The notes under the pieces were generated by a model. The model saw nothing but the letters and a program-made list of their open reading frames with translations. It was not told where the DNA came from and did no database searches. From positions 1-9,239 of the forward strand of contig JAUPVN010000123.1 in NCBI GenBank assembly GCA_030917025.1: DNA of 9,239 bases, read 5' to 3'. Origin of the DNA: Patescibacteria group bacterium. GTDB taxonomy: Bacteria > Patescibacteriota > Saccharimonadia > Saccharimonadales > CAIOMD01. Numbering within the stretch: position 1 is the first letter of the stretch; each line of letters begins with the position of its first letter. Shown here one piece after another: positions 1-5,598 of the stretch. A program made the position numbers and the translations under genes.

Positions 1-55
1 ACAGGTCTAATTTATAGTGCTGTCTAGGCTTAAATAATATAAACCAATACACTTA

Positions 56-131
56 TGGGGGATTCGCCAAGTGGTAAGGCACTGGATTTTGGTTCCAGCA
101 TTCGGGGGTTCGACTCCCTCATCCCCAGCCA
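56..131 (+). tRNA. tRNA-Gln (anticodon UUG), CCA encoded
   Basis: The sequence folds as a cloverleaf. The D stem is GCC 66-68 with GGC 78-80. The anticodon stem is CTGGA 82-86 with TCCAG 94-98, around loop TTTTGGT 87-93, which places TTG at 89-91 and reads glutamine codons. The T stem is GGGGG 104-108 with CCCTC 116-120, around loop TTCGACT. The 3' acceptor strand is ATCCCCA 121-127, followed by discriminator G128 and a genomic CCA at 129-131. The 5' acceptor strand is odd: there are five G (57-61) where four would pair. Either T56 pairs with A127 and one G is extra, or the RNA starts at G57 with a G1-A72 mismatch. A strong terminator follows directly. Confidence 0.96.
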
Positions 132-138
132 AACAATG

Positions 139-163
139 AACCAGGTGTTATGCCTGGTTTTTT
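139..163 (+). terminator. Rho-independent terminator after tRNA-Gln
   Basis: The stem AACCAGG (139-145) pairs perfectly with CCTGGTT (153-159) around a 7-nt loop and runs into a T tract ending at 163. It starts 7 nt after the tRNA CCA, so it should end the tRNA-Gln transcript. Confidence 0.88.
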
Positions 164-179
164 GTTTGGCCTGTAGCTG

Positions 180-338
180 TGGGGGTTCGAACGGGTTTGC
201 TATCAGCAAACCCCGGCACCCTTGCCCCAGAACGACTGAAAGGAGTTGGGGTTGTGTTAGCAAAAGTATTTTTCTTTTGCCACAAGGCGAACCCCTCACG
301 TGTGATTTGAAGTCTTGGCATAAAATCATCCCCAGCCA
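180..338 (+). ncRNA. Structured element A with tRNA-Gln-like ends, unknown function
   Basis: This is not a recognised RNA family and the strand is inferred. It starts TGGGGGTTCGAAC (180-192), like the tRNA-Gln 5' end and T arm. It ends TCATCCCCAGCCA (326-338), identical to the tRNA-Gln 3' end including CCA. TGGGGGT 180-186 can pair with ATCCCCA 328-334 as a 7-bp acceptor-like stem. Alternatively GGGGTTCG 182-189 pairs perfectly with CGAACCCC 288-295 and closes a junction. Inside lie three hairpins: GGGTTTGC 193-200 with GCAAACCC 206-213; CCCCA 225-229 with TGGGG 247-251; and TTGTG 252-256 plus GCAAAAG 260-266 with CTTTTGC 274-280 plus CACAA 281-285. A terminator begins 8 nt after the CCA, the same arrangement as in the tRNA-Gln gene. 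It has no anticodon arm or tRNA body. It could instead be a relic of integration at a tRNA end. Open frames crossing it look like neither proteins nor tmRNA tags. Confidence 0.5.
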
Positions 339-346
339 ATAAAAAT

Positions 347-369
347 GAGTCCATCTAGGGCTCTTTTTT
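347..369 (+). terminator. Rho-independent terminator after element A
   Basis: GAGTCC (347-352) pairs with GGGCTC (358-363), including one G-U pair, around a 5-nt loop. Six T follow at 364-369. It begins 8 nt after the CCA of element A, which suggests that element A is transcribed on the plus strand. Confidence 0.7.
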
Positions 370-382
370 ATTTGGTTCAGGT

Positions 383-493
383 TGGAGATTCGAACGACAA
401 CAGCATGTCTGCTGTTGGCCGCCAAAACCCAAAGGCTTTACTTGGCAATTATATATCTGAATTGCCGTAAATGTCGAACCCCTCATCCCCAGC
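383..493 (+). ncRNA. Structured element B, shorter relative of element A
   Basis: It starts TGGAGATTCGAAC (383-395) and ends CGAACCCCTCATCCCCAGC (475-493). The end differs from the tRNA-Gln T-arm and acceptor end at two positions out of 20 and lacks the final CA of CCA (CTG instead). TGGAGAT 383-389 pairs with ATCCCCA 485-491 at 6 of 7 positions. TTCGA 389-393 can alternatively pair with TCGAA 474-478. Three internal hairpins follow the same order as in element A: CAACAGCA 398-405 with TGCTGTTG 410-417; a weak GCC 421-423 with GGC 434-436; and TTTAC 437-441 plus GGCAATT 444-450 with AATTGCC 460-466 plus GTAAA 467-471. The third hairpin keeps the 5-bp lower stem, 5' bulge and 7-bp upper stem of element A with different bases. 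No terminator follows, so this may be a decayed copy. Confidence 0.45.
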
Positions 494-559
494 TGAATAT
501 ATAAATATTTTGTCATCAATTTTATAGTTTTGCGCCGCCTCACTATAGCTTCTAAGCCG

Positions 560-1174
560 TTATTTATGTTCTAGTGCTGTGTTACCCAATGAAGGTGACA
601 TATCAGGTTTATAAAAATTTGCTTCTGGTAGTTGATATAACCATAATTTTGCATCATTACCATCACCATAATAACTCTTTAAAGTATCTATTGGTTTTCC
701 AAAATGTTTTGTCCAGAATTCGTGTCCTTTTTCTTTAAATCTTGGTCCACTAATAACGGCAACTCGCTTAAAACCTAGCGTTACTGCAATATGCCTTAGG
801 TTTGTAAGTAGTTCACCACCCACTCCGTTTCTTGTAATGTTTGTATCTACGTATGCATTAATTATTTCTATTGTTGTCTCGGCATCTATACCACGGTTTA
901 TTAAATCTTCATTAATTCTATTCAATCCCATAACACCCGCCACTGCCCCATCGCTAGAAGTTGCTACTAAAAATCTAGGGAAATTATCAGGGTTATTTAC
1001 ACTATCGTGCATCCTTTTAATAACAGCTTCTATTTCTGAAATTATTGGTAGATGCTGCCCATTTATAATATTTGACTCAAGTATGGCTCTGATTTCTTGT
1101 GGACGATTCAGAGATAACATTCTAATATTTATTGATGATGTAGGCAGTTTTCTTTCACTAGTTTTTTCACTCAT
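560..1174 (-). CDS. GNAT family N-acetyltransferase
   Basis: This 204-residue protein is a predicted cytosolic acetyl-CoA-dependent N-acetyltransferase; its acceptor cannot be told from sequence. The GNAT core is visible. A beta strand at about 104-110 (IINAYVD) leads into the acetyl-CoA pyrophosphate-binding loop R115-N-G-V-G-G120 (R/QxxGxG/A type), followed by its helix (ELLTNLRHIAVTLGF). A second strand (RVAVISG, about 137-143) and a helix with F153-W154 follow, as in motif B of the family. The first 50 residues and the C-terminal tail after about 183 are not recognisable. The ATG at 1174 has no Shine-Dalgarno sequence, but a TATAAT box lies 6 nt upstream with a 17-nt spacer to a -35-like box, so the mRNA is probably leaderless. 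The gene follows the broken LysR gene in the same direction but has its own promoter. Confidence 0.85.
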   Translation of the reverse strand: MSEKTSERKLPTSSINIRMLSLNRPQEIRAILESNIINGQHLPIISEIEAVIKRMHDSVNNPDNFPRFLVATSSDGAVAGVMGLNRINEDLINRGIDAETTIEIINAYVDTNITRNGVGGELLTNLRHIAVTLGFKRVAVISGPRFKEKGHEFWTKHFGKPIDTLKSYYGDGNDAKLWLYQLPEANFYKPDMSPSLGNTALEHK

Positions 1175-1180
1175 CGTACA

Positions 1181-1209
1181 ATTATATCAAAATAGCTAAT
1201 ACTAAACAA
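1181..1209 (-). promoter_or_regulatory. Sigma-70-type promoter for the GNAT gene, leaderless
   Basis: On the minus strand a perfect -10 TATAAT (1181-1186) is preceded by TTGTTT (1204-1209) with a spacer of exactly 17 nt. Only 6 nt (1175-1180) separate the -10 box from the ATG, so transcription would begin at about the start codon. Confidence 0.68.
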
Positions 1210-1231
1210 TATATTTACAAAAATATATTAA

Positions 1232-2077
1232 TTATTTGGTAAGTAGAGTGTTAATCTTTTTAGTGATTGCTTTGATTTGTTTGTTATGGGCTAATGGTTT
1301 TTTAGAAACAAGCCAAATTGGGCGAGACAAAGGCTTTGTTTTAAAAACTACTAAACTACCATTTTTTATGTCTTTACTAACAAAGTGTTTGGGTAATAGT
1401 GCCGTTCCCTCTCCAGATATTGCTATTTCTTTTAAAAGTTCCATACTAGTTGAAAAGAACTTTGGTTTAGCCTCTAGGCCTATATTCATAAATTCTTTAG
1501 AAAAGTAGCTGTAGGTTGTAGATTCTTTATTATAGGCCAGCCAATTACTAACTGTATTTTTAATAGTGTTTGGGCTGTTGGGCGATGATACAAATGTAAA
1601 AGGTTCTTTATTTAATTTTAAAATATTTATATCTTTAGGTAAGGATTTAGGCTGCCCAGTTACTATTCCATAGTCAAGCTGCCCCGAGGTTATATGCATA
1701 AATATTCATGCAGAATTGTCTACCAATACTTCTATGTTATTTAAAATTGCTATTTATGTTTTTGCAGAATATAGCAAACTGGCAATACTATCTATTAATC
1801 CTATACAAATAACAGGGTTATTGTTTAGCTTTTGTAGGTTGCTGTTCATAATATTAACTTGGTTATTAATTTTTTCTGATGCAGAAAGCACTATTTTACC
1901 CGCAGGTGTTAGCTCTACCTTGCCTTTTTTCCGTATTATTAGTTTTTTGCCAAGGCTGTGTTCTAACGATGCTATAGCAATAGTTATGGCCGGTTGGCTT
2001 TTTTTTAATTGTTTTGCAGCCTCAGAAAAGCTTCCACATTCATTAAGTTTTAAAAATTTGTAATATCTATTATCCAT
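1232..2077 (-). pseudogene. LysR-type transcriptional regulator, broken by two in-frame stops
   Basis: Read through, the frame gives about 281 residues, a normal length for a LysR family regulator. Residues 1-65 form the winged helix-turn-helix (GSFSEAAKQL, SQPAITIAIASLEHSLG, LTPAGK). The C-terminal part is the periplasmic-binding-protein-like effector domain (LDYGIV, then a strand pattern ending in ISGEGTALLPKHFV). The frame is interrupted by TAA at 1754-1756 and by TGA at 1709-1711. There is no frameshift: the 14 codons between the stops and those beyond read as a plausible continuation. The upstream piece encodes a 107-residue DNA-binding protein. The downstream piece could restart at the ATG at 1697-1699, but no ribosome site is evident there. 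It is divergent from the inositol-3-phosphate synthase gene, the usual position for a LysR regulator. Sequencing error or a functional truncated repressor remain possible. Confidence 0.75.
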
Positions 2078-2083
2078 TAGTTT

Positions 2084-2112
2084 AGTATAGCAAATATAAG
2101 AAAAACTTATAA
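2084..2112 (-). promoter_or_regulatory. Promoter of the LysR-type gene, leaderless
   Basis: On the minus strand TATACT (2084-2089) lies 6 nt upstream of the ATG at 2077. A weak -35 (TTATAA, 2107-2112) lies 17 nt further upstream and overlaps the dyad at 2106-2122, as expected for autoregulation. No Shine-Dalgarno sequence is present. Confidence 0.5.
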
Positions 2113-2124
2113 TAAATATAAGAA
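2092..2124. promoter_or_regulatory. Candidate LysR operator: dyad plus 11-bp direct repeat
   Basis: CTTATA (2106-2111) and TATAAG (2117-2122) form a dyad with a 5-nt centre that contains the T-N11-A pattern of LysR boxes (T2108, A2120). AAATATAAGAA occurs twice, at 2092-2102 and 2114-2124, exactly 22 bp apart, about two helical turns. The site sits between the divergent LysR and inositol synthase starts and overlaps or adjoins both promoters. The AT-richness of the region raises the chance of coincidence. Confidence 0.42.
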
Positions 2125-2129
2125 TGTAG

Positions 2130-2174
2130 TATACTTAAATAGTAAAAAGGTTATGTTTAATAAATTTGGGAGGG
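2130..2174 (+). promoter_or_regulatory. Promoter and strong Shine-Dalgarno site of the inositol synthase gene
   Basis: A -10-like TATACT at 2130-2135 is followed about 32 nt later by GGGAGGG (2168-2174), 7 nt before the ATG at 2182. This is the strongest ribosome-binding site in the window and fixes the start. A second -10-like TATAAT occurs at 2108-2113. Confidence 0.62.
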
Positions 2175-2181
2175 CAAACGT

Positions 2182-3300
2182 ATGTCTAAAATTAAAATTG
2201 CTATAGTGGGCGTAGGAAACTGTTTTTCTTCGCTATATCAAGGTCTAGAATATTATAAAAATTCAGATGAAGATAATATACCAGGAGTAATGTGGGCTAA
2301 TATTGGTGGCTATAGGCCAAGCGATATAGAGGTTGTTGCAGCCTATGATGTAGATGTACGAAAAGTTGGCAAACCCGTTGGGGAGGCAATTTTTCAATTA
2401 CCTAACTGTGCAAGAGTTTTTCAAGCTAAGGTACCAAAGGGACCAACTGTTCAAATGGGGCATGTATTAGACGGTTTATCAACATATATGCAAGAACAGC
2501 CCAAAGAACTAGGCTTTAGGCTTTCTAAAGCTAAACCGGTAGATATTGTAAAATCTTTAGAAGAAAGCAAGGCAGATATTATAATAAACTACTTGCCTGT
2601 TGGGTCTCAGCAAGCAACAGAATTTTATGCTCAAGCGGCCATAGACGCGGGCGTAGCTTTCTTAAACTGCATACCTGTATTTATTGCCAGCAATCCAAAA
2701 TGGGAACAAAAATTTATAGATGCCAAACTACCAATAATTGGTGATGATATGCGTTCGCAACTTGGTGCTAGTGTACTTAGCCAAGTGTTGCAAGAACTAG
2801 CTTTTGATCGTGGCCTAGATGTAGACTTTCATCAACAATTAAATATTGGTGGTAATACAGATTTTAATAATATGATGGTGCAATCGCGCTTGGCCAGCAA
2901 AAAAAAGAGCAAAGAAAACGTAATAAGGGCTCAAAACGATATTCGAGGCATACCCGTAAAAGAACACAGTTTGTTTGCAGGCCCAAGCACTTACCTGCCC
3001 TATTTAAAAGATAACAAAGTAGCCTATTTTAATTTACGCCTACGTGGCTTTGGTAACGCTCCAATAGATATAGATGTTAAACTATCTGTTCAAGATAGCG
3101 AAAACAGTGCCGGAGTTGTAATAGATGCTATAAGATATTTAAAAGTTGCAAAAGAGCTTGGTGTAGTTGGTGCTTTGCGTGGCCCAAGTGCCTGGACACA
3201 AAAAACTCCACCCCAACAAATGATGTATGCCGATGCCAAAAAAGAATGTGAAGCTTTAGCCAACCGCAAGTTAACAAACTCAGTCAAAAACATTACCTAG
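2182..3300 (+). CDS. ino1: Inositol-3-phosphate synthase (myo-inositol-1-phosphate synthase)
   Basis: The enzyme converts D-glucose 6-phosphate to 1D-myo-inositol 3-phosphate using tightly bound NAD, in the cytosol. The 372-residue length matches the short prokaryotic form. A Rossmann NAD site opens the protein (G10-V-G-N13 then S16-S17). Conserved family segments follow: NYLPVGS 136-142, GDDMRSQLGA 187-196, NIGGNTDFNN 221-230, the lysine-rich active-site segment S239-K...S243-K244, and KLSVQDSENSAGVVIDAIR 300-318. The start at 2182 is fixed by GGGAGGG upstream. The gene stands alone, divergent from a broken LysR regulator. No inositol monophosphatase or phosphatidylinositol synthase is visible in the window, so the fate of the product is unknown; phosphoinositide-type lipid or a compatible solute are inferences. 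No clear terminator follows. Confidence 0.93.
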   Translation: MSKIKIAIVGVGNCFSSLYQGLEYYKNSDEDNIPGVMWANIGGYRPSDIEVVAAYDVDVRKVGKPVGEAIFQLPNCARVFQAKVPKGPTVQMGHVLDGLSTYMQEQPKELGFRLSKAKPVDIVKSLEESKADIIINYLPVGSQQATEFYAQAAIDAGVAFLNCIPVFIASNPKWEQKFIDAKLPIIGDDMRSQLGASVLSQVLQELAFDRGLDVDFHQQLNIGGNTDFNNMMVQSRLASKKKSKENVIRAQNDIRGIPVKEHSLFAGPSTYLPYLKDNKVAYFNLRLRGFGNAPIDIDVKLSVQDSENSAGVVIDAIRYLKVAKELGVVGALRGPSAWTQKTPPQQMMYADAKKECEALANRKLTNSVKNIT

Positions 3301-3509
3301 TTATTAATTATATATTGTAGGTAGCGTTACTGTTATCTGTTATGCCTATGAGCTCTAAATTCTATCTGTCATCTGCTCAAAGCGCCCAATTTTTATTGTT
3401 TAGTGTTTGATGTAGACGGGATAGTAATACTGTTAAATGCGGATTATATATTATTAAGTTAGTTTATTAGTAGTTTAAAGAGTATAGTACTGGTTGAAAG
3501 AGGTATAGA
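3301..3509 (+). other. Intergenic region with a possible HAD-phosphatase remnant
   Basis: No intact gene is present. In one plus-strand frame, 3352-3462 reads 36 sense codons and then a stop, including LVFDVDGIVILLN (about 3400-3438). This resembles HAD superfamily motif I (hhFDxDGhh), which supplies the nucleophile and acid/base aspartates. No start codon precedes it in frame: the upstream stop is TGA at 3349-3351. A short frame starting with ATG at 3348 overlaps it in another phase, as a frameshifted relic might. The match is short and could be chance. Confidence 0.28.
3483..3503 (+). promoter_or_regulatory. -10 box and Shine-Dalgarno site of the 73-residue protein
   Basis: TATAGT at 3483-3488 is a plausible -10 box. 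AGAGG at 3499-3503 lies 6 nt before the ATG at 3510 and supports that start. Confidence 0.5.
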
Positions 3510-3731
3510 ATGAGCGAGCAAGAACCCACAACGTTAGACGAGTATAGTGATACTAGAGTAGTTTTGGAACAACATTTAAGTGATTTAATGGGTCAGAGAA
3601 ATGATCAAGAAGCACAACATGCAGCTGCGCTTCGTATATTAGCTGATAGAGAAAAAATAATTCTTTATTATTCAGAACATCCAGAAAGTTATGACAAAAT
3701 AAAATTTGATGAACTTATGGGTAAGGTATAA
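3510..3731 (+). CDS. Small acidic helical protein, unknown function
   Basis: I do not recognise this 73-residue protein. It is acidic and polar, with no membrane segment, signal peptide or cysteine. Residues from about 10 to 55 look continuously helical (VVLEQHLSDLMGQRNDQEAQHAAALRILADREKIILYY) with hydrophobic residues spaced as in a short coiled coil or helical hairpin. The tail (SYDKIKFDELMGKV) resembles a second helix. The start is supported by AGAGG 6 nt upstream and a -10-like TATAGT. The frame is open and has a real ribosome site, so I believe it is a gene. It stands alone between the inositol synthase gene and the convergent pilin gene. A cytosolic oligomeric or protein-binding role is possible but unsupported. 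Confidence 0.7.
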   Translation: MSEQEPTTLDEYSDTRVVLEQHLSDLMGQRNDQEAQHAAALRILADREKIILYYSEHPESYDKIKFDELMGKV

Positions 3732-3832
3732 ATTGCATTTATAGCAATAAACCTGAATATTAGCAAATATGCTAGAGTAAAATTTATAATATTGTCATTA
3801 ATATATTTGTTTTTATAGATAAAATGTAAAAA

Positions 3833-5479
3833 CTAAAGGCTTTTTTGAATGTCTTTGCCGAGTTCTGCGGAACATGATTTAACGCTTATGCGCCCAGTGC
3901 TAGATTTTTTTATAGCATAAGAGGTTGTGGTTTGGTTACCAGTTACTGGATCGTACGGTATGCTTGCCAAGTATGTAGGAACTAAAAATGAAGCTAGGTT
4001 AACACCATTTGGGTTTGTTGTTTCGCCAAGTATTGTGGCGTTAATATTAACGTTTGCAAAACTTGGGCTAAACGATGTTTGGCTATTTTGCAAATCTACC
4101 TTGTATTGAAAATACCTATTATTTGCTATATTTTGTAATGTATAAGAACTAGGCGATAAACCCGTATTAGATGACTCTGAATATTCGCTATTGCCGTTTG
4201 GCCCTATAAAATCTGAACCTGAGCAGTCTGCAGATATACAAGATCTAACCTTTATACCAAGTTTTAGGGCTCCGCGTAAATAATGATCTTTAATTTCATC
4301 TGGGCTTAATGATCTATTGTATATTGCAGCTTCATCTATAGACCCGTTAAAGTATCTGTCGTTCCATGATCTTTTACCTATACCAACGTTTTGGGCAGAA
4401 CTAATAATACTGCCAGTTAAACTACCTGTTCTTTCTAAATTACCGTTAACGTATAGTTTAATTTGATTACTGGTGTTATCCCATGTGCTAACAACATGAT
4501 ACCAGTTGCCCGCCACTGCTTGTGTAGTTGATTGTATATACGTTCTTTTTACGTTTGTTCTTATAGCTGTTTCAAAGAATGAATTTGTAGATGTATGCTG
4601 TATTTGATAGCCATCGTCTCCGTTTTTATTAATTATATTAGCCCAAGGCTGGCCTGTAGATGGATTTATACTCCACTTAATCCACGCCTCCATAGTAATG
4701 GCGTTTGTTGGGTTTAAAGAGCTAAAGTTTGGAACATTAATGGCACTATTAGAGCCGTTAAAGCCTATAGAACTATTAAATTTACCTGGGTTGTTGTATG
4801 CAATATTATTGCCTACACCGTTGTTACCAAGCCCAGAGTTGTCTTGTATTGCACCGTTTTGTTCGTTTAGATGCATTAATAAAACGTTTCCTGACATGTT
4901 TGCATTGCCTGTTACGTAGCCGGTTTCTGTTTGTTGGTTGTCTGGCAATTGTTTACCGTAGGGCGCTGTTGGCGCTAACTGTAGTGTGTCCCAGCGTGTG
5001 TTGGTGATACCATCTTTAATACCAGAAGTGTAACTGCCAGAGCCCGAACTCTTTCCGACTGAATTTATATCTATAGCAGAAATAGCATTGTTATATTGGG
5101 TATTAAAGTAGCCGCCTGTGTTAAAATCGTTAACCGTTACATCGTTTATATTAACATTTGTTCCGGACGATCCACCCTCTCCACAAGTAATTTCACAATT
5201 TGTGCAATTGCCAATTTGCGACCATTTATTGTCTATTCCGGCTGGCACCATACCGTTGTTGTCTAAAGAATATTGGTTAACGGCATCTAAAATAGTTTTA
5301 ACATCTGTTTCTCTTTGAGAATTACGAGATTCTGCAATGTTTTTAAATGGTTTAATAGTAACTAAAACTACAGCCGCTAAAATAACTATTATTGCAATTA
5401 CTAGTATTGTTTCTATAAGAGTAAAGCCATTAGATTGTGTTTTGTATAATTTTGCTATATTTTTTTGTATTTTAAACAT
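3833..5479 (-). CDS. Type IV pilin-like protein with inserted LamG-type domain
   Basis: This 548-residue surface protein carries a class III (prepilin) signal. A basic leader ends at G18, followed by mature N-terminus F19-T-L-I-E23, with the glutamate at mature position 5, and a hydrophobic helix to about residue 41. It should be cut and methylated by a prepilin peptidase and assembled into a pilus or pseudopilus. Residues 45-75 continue the pilin helix. A cysteine cluster (C92, C95, C99) follows. Residues about 198-400 form a concanavalin/LamG-like sandwich (LMHLNEQNG, MEAWIKW, WYHVVSTWD, IKLYVNGNL, IDEAAIYNRSLSPDEI), a fold usually used for glycan or protein binding. Residues 498-535 (FLVPTYLASIPYDPVTGNQ, then SYAIKKSSTGRISVKS) look like the end of an ordinary pseudopilin, so the LamG part appears inserted in the pilin body. 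It is probably an adhesive tip or minor pilin; no other pilus gene is nearby. Confidence 0.85.
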   Translation of the reverse strand: MFKIQKNIAKLYKTQSNGFTLIETILVIAIIVILAAVVLVTIKPFKNIAESRNSQRETDVKTILDAVNQYSLDNNGMVPAGIDNKWSQIGNCTNCEITCGEGGSSGTNVNINDVTVNDFNTGGYFNTQYNNAISAIDINSVGKSSGSGSYTSGIKDGITNTRWDTLQLAPTAPYGKQLPDNQQTETGYVTGNANMSGNVLLMHLNEQNGAIQDNSGLGNNGVGNNIAYNNPGKFNSSIGFNGSNSAINVPNFSSLNPTNAITMEAWIKWSINPSTGQPWANIINKNGDDGYQIQHTSTNSFFETAIRTNVKRTYIQSTTQAVAGNWYHVVSTWDNTSNQIKLYVNGNLERTGSLTGSIISSAQNVGIGKRSWNDRYFNGSIDEAAIYNRSLSPDEIKDHYLRGALKLGIKVRSCISADCSGSDFIGPNGNSEYSESSNTGLSPSSYTLQNIANNRYFQYKVDLQNSQTSFSPSFANVNINATILGETTNPNGVNLASFLVPTYLASIPYDPVTGNQTTTSYAIKKSSTGRISVKSCSAELGKDIQKSL

Positions 5480-5585
5480 AATTATATGCTTATGATATCA
5501 AATATAGTAAACTAAACACAATTTATCATAATATCTAAAAGTTGTATTTATTATCGTAATAAATATCTCATGGAAATATTTATGG

Positions 5586-5591
5586 TAAAAT
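5586..5591 (+). promoter_or_regulatory. -10 box of the ABC exporter operon, leaderless
   Basis: TAAAAT lies 7 nt upstream of the ATG at 5599, with no Shine-Dalgarno sequence between, so transcription probably begins at or next to the start codon. No convincing -35 box is visible. Confidence 0.45.
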
Positions 5592-5598
5592 TTAAGCT

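Noticed and set aside
180..493. Integron attC sites or a CRISPR array
   Set aside because: The core GTTRRRY/RYYYAAC boxes of attC are absent, the hairpins are separate rather than one long imperfect stem, and no integrase is in the window. There are no short regular repeats with spacers.
132..495. tmRNA (ssrA) on either strand, suggested by GGGGATGAGGGGTTCGAC on the minus strand and GGGGGTTCGAACGGG on the plus strand
   Set aside because: No tag reading frame ending in an ALAA-like peptide is found, no complete T arm precedes an acceptor end on either strand, and two terminators or CCA ends interrupt the span.
30..543. Open reading frames over the tRNA and the two structured elements, on both strands
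   Set aside because: They overlap the tRNA or perfect hairpins, have no ribosome site, and their translations resemble no protein.
1697..1756. Alternative genetic code (TGA read as glycine) to explain the internal stop in the LysR gene
   Set aside because: A TAA also interrupts the same gene, the other genes encode glycine with GGN and contain no internal TGA. The lack of TGA as a terminal stop in the intact genes here is too small a sample.
837..2063. Long plus-strand frames opposite the GNAT and LysR genes
   Set aside because: They are antisense shadows of recognisable genes and are only hydrophobic translations of AT-rich complement with no ribosome sites.
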